Origin: Corynebacterium tapiri | GTDB taxonomy: Bacteria; Actinomycetota; Actinomycetes; Mycobacteriales; Mycobacteriaceae | DNA length: 64,000 nt | Direction of reading: 5' to 3' | NCBI RefSeq assembly: GCF_006334925.1 | Contig: NZ_VDHJ01000006.1 | Location: 1-64,000 of the forward strand | Shown here: positions 26,696-36,296 of the stretch, in pieces | How positions within the stretch are numbered: the stretch's first letter is position 1 | Layout of the letters: every line of letters starts with the position of its first letter | The notes under the pieces: model-generated | Told to the model about the DNA's origin: nothing | The model's database searches: none | The model's input: the letters and a program-made list of their open reading frames with translations, nothing else | Translations under genes and position numbers: made by a program

Positions 26696-27193
26696 ATGGC
26701 ACAGGTAACTTTTTCTGGACAGAATGCAACCACCGTTGGGGAGCTTCCCGTACAGGGCAGCGCACTTCCCGCTTTTGAGCTCGTAGGGGCTGATCTCAAC
26801 GCAGTCAAGCCGGAGGACTTTGCCGGCAAGCGCTTGGTACTCAACATCTTCCCCTCCCTCGATACTGGGGTGTGTGCGAATTCCGTGCGCGCATTCGACT
26901 CTTTGGTGAAGGAGCACGCGGACACCGTCGTGCTGTGCATCTCCAAGGATCTTCCGTTCGCGCAGTCCCGCTTCTTCGAGGACCAGGGCATTGACAACGC
27001 GAAGGCCGCCTCCGCATTCCGCTCTACCTTCGGTGAAGACTTCGGCGTCACCCTCGAGGACTCCCCGCTGCAGGGGCTTCTCGCGCGCGCTGTGGTGGTA
27101 ACGGACGCCGAGCACAACGTTGTGTACACCGAGCTGGTTGATGAAATCACCCACGAGCCGAACTACGAGGCCGCTGAGAAGGCGCTGAGCTAG
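26696..27193 (+). CDS. tpx: Thiol peroxidase (Tpx), resolving Cys missing
   Basis: This atypical 2-Cys peroxiredoxin reduces peroxides. The peroxidatic Cys60 is in FPSLDTGVCANSVRAF and a second Cys at 81 is in LCISKDLPFAQSRF. In E. coli and M. tuberculosis Tpx the resolving Cys lies in RFCGAEG; here that stretch reads RFFEDQG, so Cys is replaced by Phe. The protein may work as a 1-Cys enzyme. The ATG at 26696 gives 165 aa, the family length. Confidence 0.93.
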   Translation: MAQVTFSGQNATTVGELPVQGSALPAFELVGADLNAVKPEDFAGKRLVLNIFPSLDTGVCANSVRAFDSLVKEHADTVVLCISKDLPFAQSRFFEDQGIDNAKAASAFRSTFGEDFGVTLEDSPLQGLLARAVVVTDAEHNVVYTELVDEITHEPNYEAAEKALS

Positions 27194-27204
27194 GCAGCCA
27201 TTCC

Positions 27205-27849
27205 ATGCAGCTGTTCGGATTTGCCGCGGGGCCATTTCGCACCAATTGCTACCTCGTTGTCGACGAGGCCTCCCACGCGGCAATCGTCATTGACCCCGGC
27301 ATGCACGCGGCCGACACGGTCAATGAAACGTTGAACCAGCACCAGCTGAGCCTGGTGGCGGTTGTGCTTACGCATGGACACATTGACCACACTCGAGATG
27401 CTGCATGCCTAGCTAAGGATCACGGCTGCCCGGTCTATATCCACCCGGACGACGAACCCATGTTGCACCAGGGGATAGGCATGAGCGATAAAACCCGTCA
27501 GCTTTTTGCATCCGACAGCATGGACTATCCCCACGATGTGCGGTATCTCCACGACGGGGAGCGTGTCGAGTGGGCCGGCATCGCATTCGATGTGGCGCAT
27601 GCCCCGGGACATTCCCCGGGGTCGGTCTTGCTAATCGGTGACAAGATCGTGTTCGCAGGCGACGTCCTGTTTAAAGGAGCCATTGGGCGCACGGATTTGC
27701 CCGGTTCAGATCCCATGGTGATGGAACAGACCCTGCGCACGGTCGTACTCCCGCTTAACGACGCCTTGGCGGTCGCACCGGGCCACGGCCCTACAACCTC
27801 GATGCGTGCCGAGCGTCGCACCAACCCATTCCTGCTGGCACTTGCCTAA
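27205..27849 (+). CDS. Metallo-beta-lactamase-fold hydrolase (glyoxalase II-like)
   Basis: The binuclear zinc motif [10 protein letters not shown] and the downstream [10 protein letters not shown] and [15 protein letters not shown] place it in the hydroxyacylglutathione hydrolase-like branch. It would hydrolyse a thioester, perhaps a mycothiol conjugate in this lineage (inference). At 214 aa it is typical. It lies between tpx and hisS, as Rv2581c lies beside hisS. Confidence 0.9.
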   Translation: MQLFGFAAGPFRTNCYLVVDEASHAAIVIDPGMHAADTVNETLNQHQLSLVAVVLTHGHIDHTRDAACLAKDHGCPVYIHPDDEPMLHQGIGMSDKTRQLFASDSMDYPHDVRYLHDGERVEWAGIAFDVAHAPGHSPGSVLLIGDKIVFAGDVLFKGAIGRTDLPGSDPMVMEQTLRTVVLPLNDALAVAPGHGPTTSMRAERRTNPFLLALA

Positions 27850-27853
27850 TCGG

Positions 27854-27866
27854 TAGACTAGGTCGG
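27854..27866 (+). promoter_or_regulatory. Leaderless promoter of hisS
   Basis: TAGACT (27854-27859) is followed by 7 nt and the GTG start of hisS. Confidence 0.55.
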
Positions 27867-29144
27867 GTGACTGACAAGCAAAAGGTGAAAGCTCTCAGCG
27901 CCCCCAAGGGCGTTCCCGACTACGCTCCGCCCGCATCGACCACTTTTGTGGCCGTGCGGGATGAGTTTGTGCATCAGGCGCGCCTGGCGGGATTCCAGCA
28001 CATCGAGCTGCCCGTGTTCGAGGACACGGCGCTTTTTGCACGGGGAGTGGGCGAGTCTACGGACGTCGTGAGCAAGGAGATGTACACCTTCGCTGACCGC
28101 GGCGATCGTTCGGTGACTCTGCGCCCCGAGGGCACGGCCGGGGTGATGCGCTCGGTGATTGAGCACAATCTCGATCGCGGTCAGCTTCCCGTCAAGCTGA
28201 ACTATGCCGGCCCCTTCTTCCGCTATGAGCGTCCGCAGGCCGGACGTTACCGTCAGCTGCAACAGGTGGGTATCGAGGCCATCGGCATCGACGACCCGGC
28301 CCTGGACGCAGAGGTCATCGCCTTGGCAGATCGCAGCTACCGCGCCGTTGGCCTCAGCGGCTTCCGTCTGGAGCTCACAAGCTTGGGCGATAACACCTGC
28401 CGCCCGGCGTACCGCCAGAAGCTGCAGGACTTCCTGTTCGACCTTCCGCTTGATGAGGAAACCCGGCGTCGCGCAGAGATCAACCCGCTGCGCGTGTTGG
28501 ACGACAAGCGCGAGGAAGTGCGTGAGATGACCAGCGACGCTCCGCTCATGCTCGACCACCTCTCCGCAGAGTGCCGCGACCACTTTGAAACCGTGACCGG
28601 CTTGCTCACCGACATGGGCGTGCCCTTTGAAATCAACCCGCGAATGGTCCGCGGCCTGGACTACTACACCAAGACGACCTTCGAGTTCGTACACGACGGC
28701 CTGGGCGCGCAGTCCGGCATCGGTGGCGGCGGGCGTTACGACGGTCTCATGGCGCAGCTGGGAGGCCAGGACCTCTCCGGAATTGGGTACGGCCTAGGCG
28801 TCGACCGCACCGTATTGGCGCTCGAGGCGGAGGGGGTTACTTTCCCCGCCTCGGATGCACGCGTGGCGGTGTACGGCGTTGCCATGGGCGCTGCAGCCAA
28901 AGCCCAGATGGCTCTGCTCATCAACGACCTGCGCTCGCAGGGAATTAGCGCGGATATGGCGTATGGCGACCGGGGATTGAAGGGAGCCATGAAGGGTGCA
29001 GACCGCGCGGGTGCTCGCTTTGCTCTGGTCCTGGGCGACCGCGAGCTGGAGGAGTCGACGGTTGCCGTTAAGGACCTCGCGCACAAGTCTCAAGAGTCGG
29101 TTGCGCTGACCGAGCTGAGCGCACACCTGCGCTCGCGTCTGTAA
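27867..29144 (+). CDS. hisS: Histidyl-tRNA synthetase
   Basis: This class II synthetase charges tRNA-His. Recognisable parts are [13 protein letters not shown] (motif 2 region), the HisA motif [24 protein letters not shown] and the C-terminal anticodon-binding domain. At 425 aa it is full length. The start is GTG at 27867, directly after a -10 box. Confidence 0.96.
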   Translation: MTDKQKVKALSAPKGVPDYAPPASTTFVAVRDEFVHQARLAGFQHIELPVFEDTALFARGVGESTDVVSKEMYTFADRGDRSVTLRPEGTAGVMRSVIEHNLDRGQLPVKLNYAGPFFRYERPQAGRYRQLQQVGIEAIGIDDPALDAEVIALADRSYRAVGLSGFRLELTSLGDNTCRPAYRQKLQDFLFDLPLDEETRRRAEINPLRVLDDKREEVREMTSDAPLMLDHLSAECRDHFETVTGLLTDMGVPFEINPRMVRGLDYYTKTTFEFVHDGLGAQSGIGGGGRYDGLMAQLGGQDLSGIGYGLGVDRTVLALEAEGVTFPASDARVAVYGVAMGAAAKAQMALLINDLRSQGISADMAYGDRGLKGAMKGADRAGARFALVLGDRELEESTVAVKDLAHKSQESVALTELSAHLRSRL

Positions 29145-29157
29145 AACACCCACAAAG

Positions 29158-29203
29158 CCGCCCTACTCCTCGGCTCGTGCCTCCGGGGTAGGGCGGTTCT
29201 TTG
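29158..29203 (+). terminator. Terminator after hisS
   Basis: CCGCCCTACTCC (from 29158) pairs with GGGGTAGGGCGG (to 29196) in a 12-bp stem with one wobble, followed by TTCTTT. It also separates hisS from the convergent sdaA. Confidence 0.85.
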
Positions 29204-29215
29204 ATGTTCAGACGG

Positions 29216-30625
29216 TTAACACTCCGTCAGCGCAACCGGCAGCCCCAGGCGCGTTGCCAGACCACCGGTTGAGGTCTCCTTGTATTTGGTGAGCATATCG
29301 CGGCCGGTATCGGCCATGGTCTGGACGACGTCGTCTAGCGTCACTCGATGCTGTCCGTCCCCGTGCATCGCCAAGCGTGCCGCGTTGACGGCCTTCACAC
29401 CGCCGATGGCGTTGCGCTCGATGCAAGGGATTTGCACGAGGCCGCCGACCGGATCGCAGGTAAGCCCGAGATTGTGCTCGAGGGCGATTTCGGCGGCATT
29501 GGCAACCTGGGCAGGATTGCCCCCGAGAACAGCGCACATTCCAGCGGCTGCCATGGACGACGCCGAGCCGACTTCTCCCTGGCAGCCGACCTCGGCACCT
29601 GAAATCGAGGCGTTTTCCTTGATGATGATGCCAACTGCTGCCGCATTGAGGAGAAACTCTCGTGCCTTCTCGTTGTCGAAGCCCGAGATAAAGTCACGGC
29701 AGTAGTGCATGACCGCGGGAATGATTCCGGCCGCGCCATTGGTGGGGGCTGTGACTACGCGACCACCAGCAGCGTTTTCCTCGTTGACGGCGAGCGCGTA
29801 GAGATTGATCCAGTCCATAGCACGCAGCCCATCACTCTCGGACTCGCTACCACGGTTTTTCAAGCGGTCGAGCAAATCGGGTGCTCGGCGCTTGACCTCC
29901 AAGCCACCGGGCAAAATGCCGTCGCTAGCTAGGCCAGCGCTCACGCAGTCCTGCATGGCTTCCCATACCAGGTCAAGGTGATCGGTGGCCACGGCTGCAT
30001 CGTCGTGAATCGCCTTCTCATTCGCCAGCATGATGTCAGCGATGGACAATCCGGTGGAATGAGTCAGTGCCTCGAGCTGCTCCCACGTGGAAAACGGATA
30101 AGGCACGTCGTCGTCCACCTGTGCGGCCGCGGCCATGCCGGCCGGCGCGTCACCTGATGGGTCCTCCTCTGTGGCCTCGAGTTCTGCGCGCGAGAGAATG
30201 AAGCCGCCACCAACGGAGAAGTACTCCTGGTTTTCCGCTAAGACCTGATCGTTTTCATCCCAGGCACTGAAGATGAGGCAGTTGGGGTGCTCAGGGACGG
30301 GAGTGGGATCAAACACGACGAGATAAGCCACCTCGCCTGTTGGCCCGGATATGTTGCCGGATGCCGGTATCTGCGTTCCCAGCGTTGGCTCGATGTCAGC
30401 GGTAACGGTGGTGGGTGTCCAACCGACGAGACCGAGAATGGCTGCGCGGTCAGTGCCGTGGCCGCGGCCGGTGGCGGCCAGAGACCCGCGCAGCTCAATA
30501 CGCACGGTGGCGGGCTTGTGAGGCAGCGATTCGATGAATGCTTCGGAAGCTCGCATGGGTCCGACGGTGTGCGAGGACGACGGACCAATGCCCACGCTGA
30601 ATAGGTCAACTGCACTGATGGTCAT
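29216..30625 (-). CDS. sdaA: L-serine dehydratase, iron-sulfur type, single chain
   Basis: This cytoplasmic [4Fe-4S] enzyme deaminates L-serine to pyruvate and ammonia. The N-terminal beta domain begins [20 protein letters not shown]. The alpha domain carries likely cluster cysteines in [20 protein letters not shown] and [18 protein letters not shown]. At 469 aa it is the fused single-chain type. I start at 30625, where the protein begins as its homologues do. It is downstream of the LLM/FMN-reductase pair on the same strand. Confidence 0.94.
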   Translation of the reverse strand: MTISAVDLFSVGIGPSSSHTVGPMRASEAFIESLPHKPATVRIELRGSLAATGRGHGTDRAAILGLVGWTPTTVTADIEPTLGTQIPASGNISGPTGEVAYLVVFDPTPVPEHPNCLIFSAWDENDQVLAENQEYFSVGGGFILSRAELEATEEDPSGDAPAGMAAAAQVDDDVPYPFSTWEQLEALTHSTGLSIADIMLANEKAIHDDAAVATDHLDLVWEAMQDCVSAGLASDGILPGGLEVKRRAPDLLDRLKNRGSESESDGLRAMDWINLYALAVNEENAAGGRVVTAPTNGAAGIIPAVMHYCRDFISGFDNEKAREFLLNAAAVGIIIKENASISGAEVGCQGEVGSASSMAAAGMCAVLGGNPAQVANAAEIALEHNLGLTCDPVGGLVQIPCIERNAIGGVKAVNAARLAMHGDGQHRVTLDDVVQTMADTGRDMLTKYKETSTGGLATRLGLPVALTEC

Positions 30626-30715
30626 GGGCTGACTACACCTCACTCACGTTGGGGGGCTCTGAAAAGTCGTGGCGCAGGCGTTCCTGCGCGCAATCGCCAC
30701 CAGTGTAACGACGAT

Positions 30716-31378
30716 TTAACCGCCGAACTCTTTTAATAACTCCGTAAACGGCGTGATGTTCTCATCAGGATCAACACCAGCAGTTCTTGTACGGTGAGCA
30801 CCCACCGTTGCACCCCCGAATCCAGGGGCATACCCCGCTGAATTGACCATCAGGGACGCGAGTTCCCCGGCGGCGCGTCGGATACGCTCGACGATGTCGC
30901 TACCTTCTGCTGCGCCGAAGTCATCGGTGGCTGCGAATACGGAGGTTGGCACCACCACGGCGTGCATGTAGCTAAACAGCGGCCGGAGGGCGTGTTCGGT
31001 CACCAGCGAATGGCGGGCCGTTCCAGCAGTCGCGGCTATGAGCACTGGCATGTCGTTGAGGGCGTCCTGGTCGAGGACGTCGATAAGCATCTTGAACAGG
31101 CCGGTGTAGCTTGCCTTGAACACCGGGGTGACGGCAATAAGCCCATCAGCTGCCGAAATGTGCCGCTTCACCTCGTCGAGCTTGGCGGAGGAGATACCGG
31201 TGGAAAAGGCCTGGGCAAGGTCGTTGGCAAGTTCGCGTACCTCGATGACTCTCACGTCGAGCGATTCACCCCGGGCAGTGACGGCGGTGGTGACTGACTC
31301 CGCGATGCGGTCGGCTATCTGTCGAGTGGTGGAGGGAACCGAGAGACCTGCCGATATGACTACTAACTGACGCGTCAT
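30716..31378 (-). CDS. LLM-partnered FMN reductase (CE1759 family)
   Basis: This NAD(P)H-dependent FMN reductase has a flavodoxin-like fold starting MTRQLVVISAGLSVPSTTRQIADRI and a conserved ADGLIAVTPVFKASYTGLFKMLIDVL. It would supply reduced FMN to the monooxygenase gene 18 nt upstream; this pairing defines the CE1758/CE1759 families. AAGGAG lies 4 nt before the ATG. It has 220 aa. The physiological substrate is unknown. Confidence 0.88.
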   Translation of the reverse strand: MTRQLVVISAGLSVPSTTRQIADRIAESVTTAVTARGESLDVRVIEVRELANDLAQAFSTGISSAKLDEVKRHISAADGLIAVTPVFKASYTGLFKMLIDVLDQDALNDMPVLIAATAGTARHSLVTEHALRPLFSYMHAVVVPTSVFAATDDFGAAEGSDIVERIRRAAGELASLMVNSAGYAPGFGGATVGAHRTRTAGVDPDENITPFTELLKEFGG

Positions 31379-31396
31379 GCTGCTCCTTGAAAAGTC

Positions 31397-32515
31397 TTAG
31401 GCTTGCGAATCGCTGCCAGGAGAGACCTGGAAATGCGGGTGGGAGCGGTCTGCTGACAGGCTCGCGTGAGTGGGCGGATCTGAGGGCACGTGCTCGGGAC
31501 GACGAGCCTCCATGCGGCGGCGCAGTTCAGGGACGATCTGGGTGCCAAGGATTTCGATCTGGTTGAGAACCGTCTCGAGGGGGAGACCGGCGTGGTCGAT
31601 GAGGAAGAGCTGCCGCTGGTAATCGCCGACCCAATCCGCGAACTGCATCGTGCGCTCAATGACTTGCTCCACGGTGCCGACAGTTAGCGGAGTCATCTCG
31701 GTGAACTCTTCCAGGCTTGGTCCGTGGCCGTACACCGGTGCGTTATCGAAGTAGGGACGGAACTCGCGCTTAGCCTGTTCCTCCGTCTCGGCTACATAGA
31801 ACTGCCCGCCTAGGCCGACGATCGCTTGATCCGCACGACCGTGGCCGTATTGCTCGAAGCGGCGACGGTAGATACCCACCATCTTGGCGGTGTGCTCCTT
31901 GTTCCAGAAGATGTTGTTGTGGAAGAACCCGTCGCCGTAGAAGGCGGCCTGTTCTGCGATCTGTACGGAGCGGATGGAGCCGTGCCATACGAAGGGCGGG
32001 ACCTCGTCGAGGGGGAATGGGGTAGAGGAGTACCCGGTCAATGGAGTACGGAACTTACCCTCCCAATTGACTACGCGCTCGCGCCATAGGCGGCGAAGCA
32101 GGTGGTAGTTCTCGATGGCAAGGGGGATTCCCTGGCGAATATCTTTGCCAAACCATGGGTATACCGGTCCGGTGTTGCCGCGTCCCATCATCAGGTCGAC
32201 GCGCCCGCCAGAGAGGTGCTGCAGGAAGGCGAAGTCTTCGGCGATCTTCAGAGGATCGTTGGTGGTAATCAGCGTCGTCGCTGTGGAAAGCTGCAGGTTT
32301 TTCGTCTGTGCAGCGATGTAGCCGAGGTGGGTGGTGGGGGAGGAAGGTACGAATGGCGGATTGTGATGCTCGCCGGTGGCAAAGACATCGAGGCCAACCT
32401 CTTCGGCCTTTAGTGCAATCGCAGTCATGGACTGGATGCGCTCCGCTTCAGTGGGTGTTTTGCCGGTGGTGGGGTCGGTAGTGACGTCGCCGATGCTAAA
32501 GATTCCAAACTGCAT
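31397..32515 (-). CDS. Luciferase-like FMN-dependent monooxygenase (CE1758 family)
   Basis: This LLM-class flavin monooxygenase has an F420/FMN-type TIM barrel, with DVFATGEHHNPPFVPSSP, LSTATTLITTNDPLKIAEDFAFL and GGRVDLMMGRGNTG. It has 372 aa with a variable polar C-terminal tail. It forms a two-gene unit with its FMN reductase. Transcription should start from a TTGACA/TACACT promoter only 6 nt before the ATG, so the message is leaderless. Substrate unknown. Confidence 0.9.
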   Translation of the reverse strand: MQFGIFSIGDVTTDPTTGKTPTEAERIQSMTAIALKAEEVGLDVFATGEHHNPPFVPSSPTTHLGYIAAQTKNLQLSTATTLITTNDPLKIAEDFAFLQHLSGGRVDLMMGRGNTGPVYPWFGKDIRQGIPLAIENYHLLRRLWRERVVNWEGKFRTPLTGYSSTPFPLDEVPPFVWHGSIRSVQIAEQAAFYGDGFFHNNIFWNKEHTAKMVGIYRRRFEQYGHGRADQAIVGLGGQFYVAETEEQAKREFRPYFDNAPVYGHGPSLEEFTEMTPLTVGTVEQVIERTMQFADWVGDYQRQLFLIDHAGLPLETVLNQIEILGTQIVPELRRRMEARRPEHVPSDPPTHASLSADRSHPHFQVSPGSDSQA

Positions 32516-32521
32516 GAGGCT

Positions 32522-32549
32522 AGTGTAGCAGTTGATGGTGACGTGTCAA
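32522..32549 (-). promoter_or_regulatory. Strong promoter of the LLM operon with overlapping dyad
   Basis: On the minus strand a perfect TTGACA -35 (32549-32544), a 16-nt spacer and TACACT (32527-32522) lie 6 nt before the start codon. An inverted repeat GTTGA-N10-TCAAC (32531-32550) and TGAC-AC-GTCA overlap the -35 and spacer, as a repressor operator might. Confidence 0.7.
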
Positions 32550-32567
32550 CAAAAAGGTTAAAGGCCG

Positions 32568-32593
32568 AGCCCCGGCCAAAAAGGTCTGGGGCT
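32568..32593 (-). terminator. Probable terminator of the metallopeptidase gene
   Basis: AGCCCC and GGGGCT pair around a T-rich loop directly at the stop codon. Downstream on the minus strand is T-rich but interrupted, so the signal is only moderate. Confidence 0.5.
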
Positions 32594-33465
32594 TAGGACT
32601 TGTAGACGCCGCGATCAAGCGTGTCGCACTGCGACATCTTTCCGCTGTTGTACCCGTTGAGGAAGGCCTGCTGGCGCTCCTCGGAGGAACCGTGGGTGAA
32701 CTGGTCGGGATTGACCTCACCCTGAGTACGCTCCTGGATGTTGTCGTCACCAACCGCGCGGGCGGTGTCGATGGCGGTTGCCAGCTGCTCCTTGGTGATG
32801 GTCTCAAGGGAGGCGTGTTCTCCCTTGTCTGCGTAGTGGGCCCAGAAACCGGCATAGCAGTCCGCCTGCAGCTCAATGGCCACTGCCGCCGAATCCTCAC
32901 CCGGATCGTTGTAGTTGCTCAGGCCCAGGGTTCCCTCGAGATTCTGAATGTGGTGGCCCATCTCATGGGCGACGATATACATCTGGGCCAGCGGGGCATC
33001 TGAACCACCAAGCTTTTCCAGCTGCTGGAAGAAGGAGACGTCGAAGTAAGCCGATTCATCCTGCGGGCAGTAGAACGGGCCGGTAGCTCCGGAGGCCCGG
33101 CCGCAACCAGACGTGGTGGCGGAGGAAAAAACCTTAATGCCTGGCTTGGTGTACTCGATGCCAGCCTGCTGCGGGAGTTGTTCCATCCACACTTTGTCCA
33201 CGGACTGTGCTGTAGCGTCAACGCGGCACTCGGGGTTGTTGTTGGCGTCTTCGATCGTCTTGCACTCTGCGAGCGTGGATTCCGGTGCGCCCTGACCGGG
33301 CTGCTGACCGCCTGTCACCTGATCGAGGTCGCTGGGATTGCCTCCGAGGAGAAGGAAAAGGCCGACGAGTAACAGGCCGCCAATGCCGCCACCTGCACCG
33401 ATCATGGCCCCGGAGCCGCCGCGAGTAGCGCGCCCACCAACTGGCGCATCGTTCTTAAAAGTCAT
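32593..33465 (-). CDS. Neutral zinc metallopeptidase (YpfJ/KPN_02809 family)
   Basis: This membrane-anchored protease has a Gly-rich N-terminus, one helix (GGIGGLLLVGLFLLLGG) and an external catalytic domain with the zinc motif AHEMGHHIQN and a downstream ELQADCYAGFWAHYAD that supplies the third ligand. At 290 aa it matches the family. TTAGAT lies 7 nt before the ATG and may be a leaderless -10. Substrate unknown. Confidence 0.9.
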   Translation of the reverse strand: MTFKNDAPVGGRATRGGSGAMIGAGGGIGGLLLVGLFLLLGGNPSDLDQVTGGQQPGQGAPESTLAECKTIEDANNNPECRVDATAQSVDKVWMEQLPQQAGIEYTKPGIKVFSSATTSGCGRASGATGPFYCPQDESAYFDVSFFQQLEKLGGSDAPLAQMYIVAHEMGHHIQNLEGTLGLSNYNDPGEDSAAVAIELQADCYAGFWAHYADKGEHASLETITKEQLATAIDTARAVGDDNIQERTQGEVNPDQFTHGSSEERQQAFLNGYNSGKMSQCDTLDRGVYKS

Positions 33466-33576
33466 GCCTCTGATCTAACCATGAGCAGCTGCCGTGTGGC
33501 GGGTATGCAGTACAAATGTCCGGGCGTATAGTGAGCCCGCATAAAAATCCCTATTGCCGGATAGCAAAGCTGGAAC

Positions 33577-34203
33577 ATGACAATCACTTTGCGGGCTCAC
33601 GAGCTTGTAGCCCATCCCGTGGCCTCCCCCCTCAACTGTGAACTTTCCGAGGGGTTGAACCTGATACTGGGGCAGCGTGAACAGGGCCAAACCGCCTTGG
33701 CGATGACGCTCGCAGGAAGGCGTCGTCCCGTCAGCGGTTCTATTGCCCTGGACGGAAACCCGCGCACTCGTAACCTCTTTCGTTGTGCAGCCTTGGCGGG
33801 CGCCAGGGAGATTGACTCATTGGAGCGCCTGGTCACTGTCCGCACTGTCGTGCGGGAGCAAGTCGCCTGGGCTCAGCCGTGGTACCGGATAGCTCCGCGA
33901 GACATCACTGCGTCCTCATTGGTGCGTCCGTGGTTGGAACCACTGGGGTTAGAACTGGATCAAACAGAGTTGGTGGGAGATTTGCCGCCAGCACAAAGGC
34001 TCCGGTTGCGCGTCCTTCTGGGGCTGATTGCACGCCCAAAGGCAGCCTTCCTGGTTGTCGATGACATCGATCAGCTGCGATCGCTGGACTTGGTCGAGGA
34101 TTTTCTGAGAGACCTGCAAAAGGTGAGCCGATCCCTACCGGTGATGGCCTTTGGAGTCAACAGCCACTACGCCCACTTGGCCGACCACGTTGTGGAGGTA
34201 TAG
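33577..34203 (+). CDS. ABC-transporter-like ATPase with degenerate Walker A
   Basis: The 208-aa protein follows the ABC ATPase plan: SEGLNLILGQREQGQTALAM at the P-loop, a Q-loop region, and Walker B AAFLVVDDID. The P-loop reads GQREQGQT, so the essential Lys is Gln, and the Walker B glutamate position is Asp. No clear LSGGQ signature is present; LPPAQRLRLRVLLGL occupies that place. It sits 3 nt before the YhgE/Pip gene. Nucleotide hydrolysis is doubtful; it may be a structural partner. Confidence 0.75.
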   Translation: MTITLRAHELVAHPVASPLNCELSEGLNLILGQREQGQTALAMTLAGRRRPVSGSIALDGNPRTRNLFRCAALAGAREIDSLERLVTVRTVVREQVAWAQPWYRIAPRDITASSLVRPWLEPLGLELDQTELVGDLPPAQRLRLRVLLGLIARPKAAFLVVDDIDQLRSLDLVEDFLRDLQKVSRSLPVMAFGVNSHYAHLADHVVEV

Positions 34204-34206
34204 CCA

Positions 34207-36213
34207 ATGAACATCTTGTACCCGGGTTCGGAGCTGAAGCGCTTTCTGCGAGGCACCTTGCCTCCGCTCAGCCTGGCGGTGGTGATTCTGCTTCCGCTGA
34301 TCTTCGGTGGTCTATTCACCTGGTCTTATCTCGATCCAGTGGGGCACATCAATAACCTGCCCATCGCGCTGGTGAACTCCGATGAAGGCGCGCAAGGGCC
34401 CGACGGCAAGCACGTCGACGCCGGAGATCAGGTTGCTCAGCGCATCGTAGACAACGATCAGTTAAAGGTCACCGAGGTTTCTGCGCAAGAAGCGCGGAGA
34501 GGGTTGGAACAAGGCGATTACTACGTCGTCATTGAGCTGCCCCGTGATTTCTCGGCGGCAACCGTCAGCCTTAACGACGACCACCCGCGCTCTGCCACCA
34601 TGAACGTGGCAATGAATAATGCCAACGGCATGATCGCTACCGTGCTTGGCAACCAGGCCACTCAGGTCCTGGTGGATGCAGTCGACGTCCAGGTGGGTGA
34701 GAAGATCGCGGACCGGCTGCTGGTTGGGTTTAGCACTATTGGTGAGGGGCTCAACCGCGCAGGAGACGGCGCCGGAAAATTGGCCGATGGTACTCACCAG
34801 GCCCGCGATGGGGGCGCGCGTCTCGACGACGGTGCTCGCAAGCTAGAAGACGGAGTTTCCCAGGCAGACAATGGCGCCCATCAGTTGGCTGATGGCGCGC
34901 AAAGGCTGCATGAAGGCACCGCCTCCGCTCAGGATGGAGCGCAATCGCTTGCCGACGGCTTGGCGCAGCTCCAAGCCGCCACCGACCGCTTGGGCGACGG
35001 GGCTGGTCGCGTCAGCGGGGGCGTGAATACTCTTGTTCGCCCGGTGAATGACGCGGCAGCAGCACGAGAGCAAGCATTGGCCCCTCTGATCAACGTTTCC
35101 ACCATGCTGCGTCAGGCTGGCCTGAATGCGGAAGCAGACCAAGTGGACAAGGCTGTGCAGGACGTGCGCAATGCCACCGGCGGCCAGATCACCGACCAGC
35201 TCAACCAACTGAATGCGGGAGCGGCCGAGATTGCCCGGCAACTCGGCGACCCGAATGCCCCATACCGCTCTGGAGTAGATAGGGCCGCGGCTGGAGCAGC
35301 GGAGCTGGCCGCCGGCCTAGTTCGCTTGGAAGACGGTTCACACCAGTTGATGCTGGGAAGCCAGCGGTTGGCCGATGGAACCAGCCAGCTGGTGGCCGGG
35401 TCTCAGCAGCTCACAGTGGGAACGTCGGCACTGCGTAGCGGACTAGTGGACCTCGACTCCGGGGCAGGGGAGTTGAGCCTCAAACTCAACGAGAAACGCG
35501 GCAGCGTTCCGAACTTCGAAGGAGATAGAGAAAAGGCCGCAGCGCACGCTGCTGCTCAGCCGGTGGAACGAGTCCTGGTGCGCGACGGCCTCCAGCGATT
35601 CGGCGAGGGACTCGGCCCCTTCTTCTTCTCGCTGGCACTTTTCGTTGGTGCAACCACTATGTTCATGGTTCTGCACCCCACCCGCCGCCGAGTTATCGAT
35701 TCGGGCCTTACCCCGGCACGCATGGTGGCCGCGCATTACTTGCCAGGCCTTTTAGTGGGGCAGGCCCAAGCCGTCACTGTGTGGGTGGTGTTGATGACCA
35801 TCATCGGCTTTCATCCGGTACACCCGGTCGGGTTGCTGGTTGCCCTTATGGGAGCCTCGGCCGTCTTTGTTGCAATGACGCAGGCGATCAATGCGGCGTT
35901 GGGCGCGAGCGCTGGTCGAGTGGTGTGTATGGCAATTATGGCGTTGCAGCTCGTGGCTTCGGGCGGACTATATCCCGTCGAAACGCAGCCGAAGTTCCTG
36001 CAGGCGATTCACCCGATGGATCCGATCGCGCACACCGTCAACATCTTCCGGCACATGATCGTGGGATCGGACCTGAGCCAAGATCCGCGCGTGTGGCAGG
36101 GAATTGTCTTCCTAGCATGCGTGTTGGTGATCAGCTGGGTGGTGTCAGCAATCGCCGCCTGGTACCACCGGGTAATCATGCACAAGGATCTGCACCCAGA
36201 ATTGACCATTTAG
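34207..36213 (+). CDS. YhgE/Pip-type ABC-2 membrane protein
   Basis: The 668-aa protein has an N-terminal helix (LSLAVVILLPLIFGGLFTW) followed by the YhgE/Pip N-terminal domain. A long extracytoplasmic part follows with repeated ADG/DGA/DGS-x-x-L units (about residues 195-430), likely coiled-coil. The C-terminal ABC-2-like domain has five helices. Such proteins are exporter-like or phage/secretion-associated membrane proteins. It is coupled to the degenerate ABC ATPase upstream. Function unknown. Confidence 0.85.
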   Translation: MNILYPGSELKRFLRGTLPPLSLAVVILLPLIFGGLFTWSYLDPVGHINNLPIALVNSDEGAQGPDGKHVDAGDQVAQRIVDNDQLKVTEVSAQEARRGLEQGDYYVVIELPRDFSAATVSLNDDHPRSATMNVAMNNANGMIATVLGNQATQVLVDAVDVQVGEKIADRLLVGFSTIGEGLNRAGDGAGKLADGTHQARDGGARLDDGARKLEDGVSQADNGAHQLADGAQRLHEGTASAQDGAQSLADGLAQLQAATDRLGDGAGRVSGGVNTLVRPVNDAAAAREQALAPLINVSTMLRQAGLNAEADQVDKAVQDVRNATGGQITDQLNQLNAGAAEIARQLGDPNAPYRSGVDRAAAGAAELAAGLVRLEDGSHQLMLGSQRLADGTSQLVAGSQQLTVGTSALRSGLVDLDSGAGELSLKLNEKRGSVPNFEGDREKAAAHAAAQPVERVLVRDGLQRFGEGLGPFFFSLALFVGATTMFMVLHPTRRRVIDSGLTPARMVAAHYLPGLLVGQAQAVTVWVVLMTIIGFHPVHPVGLLVALMGASAVFVAMTQAINAALGASAGRVVCMAIMALQLVASGGLYPVETQPKFLQAIHPMDPIAHTVNIFRHMIVGSDLSQDPRVWQGIVFLACVLVISWVVSAIAAWYHRVIMHKDLHPELTI

Positions 36214-36217
36214 TGCA

Positions 36218-36252
36218 TCTCCCGGCACCAGGTAGTCCCGAGCGCCGGGAGA
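36218..36252 (+). terminator. Hairpin after the YhgE/Pip gene
   Basis: TCTCCCGGC (36218-36226) and GCCGGGAGA (36244-36252) form a perfect 9-bp stem with a 17-nt loop. No U-run follows, so termination may be partial. Confidence 0.45.
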
Positions 36253-36296
36253 GCGTAGTAGTCTAAAGACCTCTAAAGTAGCCCCGGCTTGCACCT

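Noticed and set aside
34780-35470. DNA repeat array or CRISPR within the YhgE/Pip gene
   Set aside because: The regularity is at protein level (DGA/ADG-x-x-L units) with diverged codons; there are no identical spaced DNA repeats.
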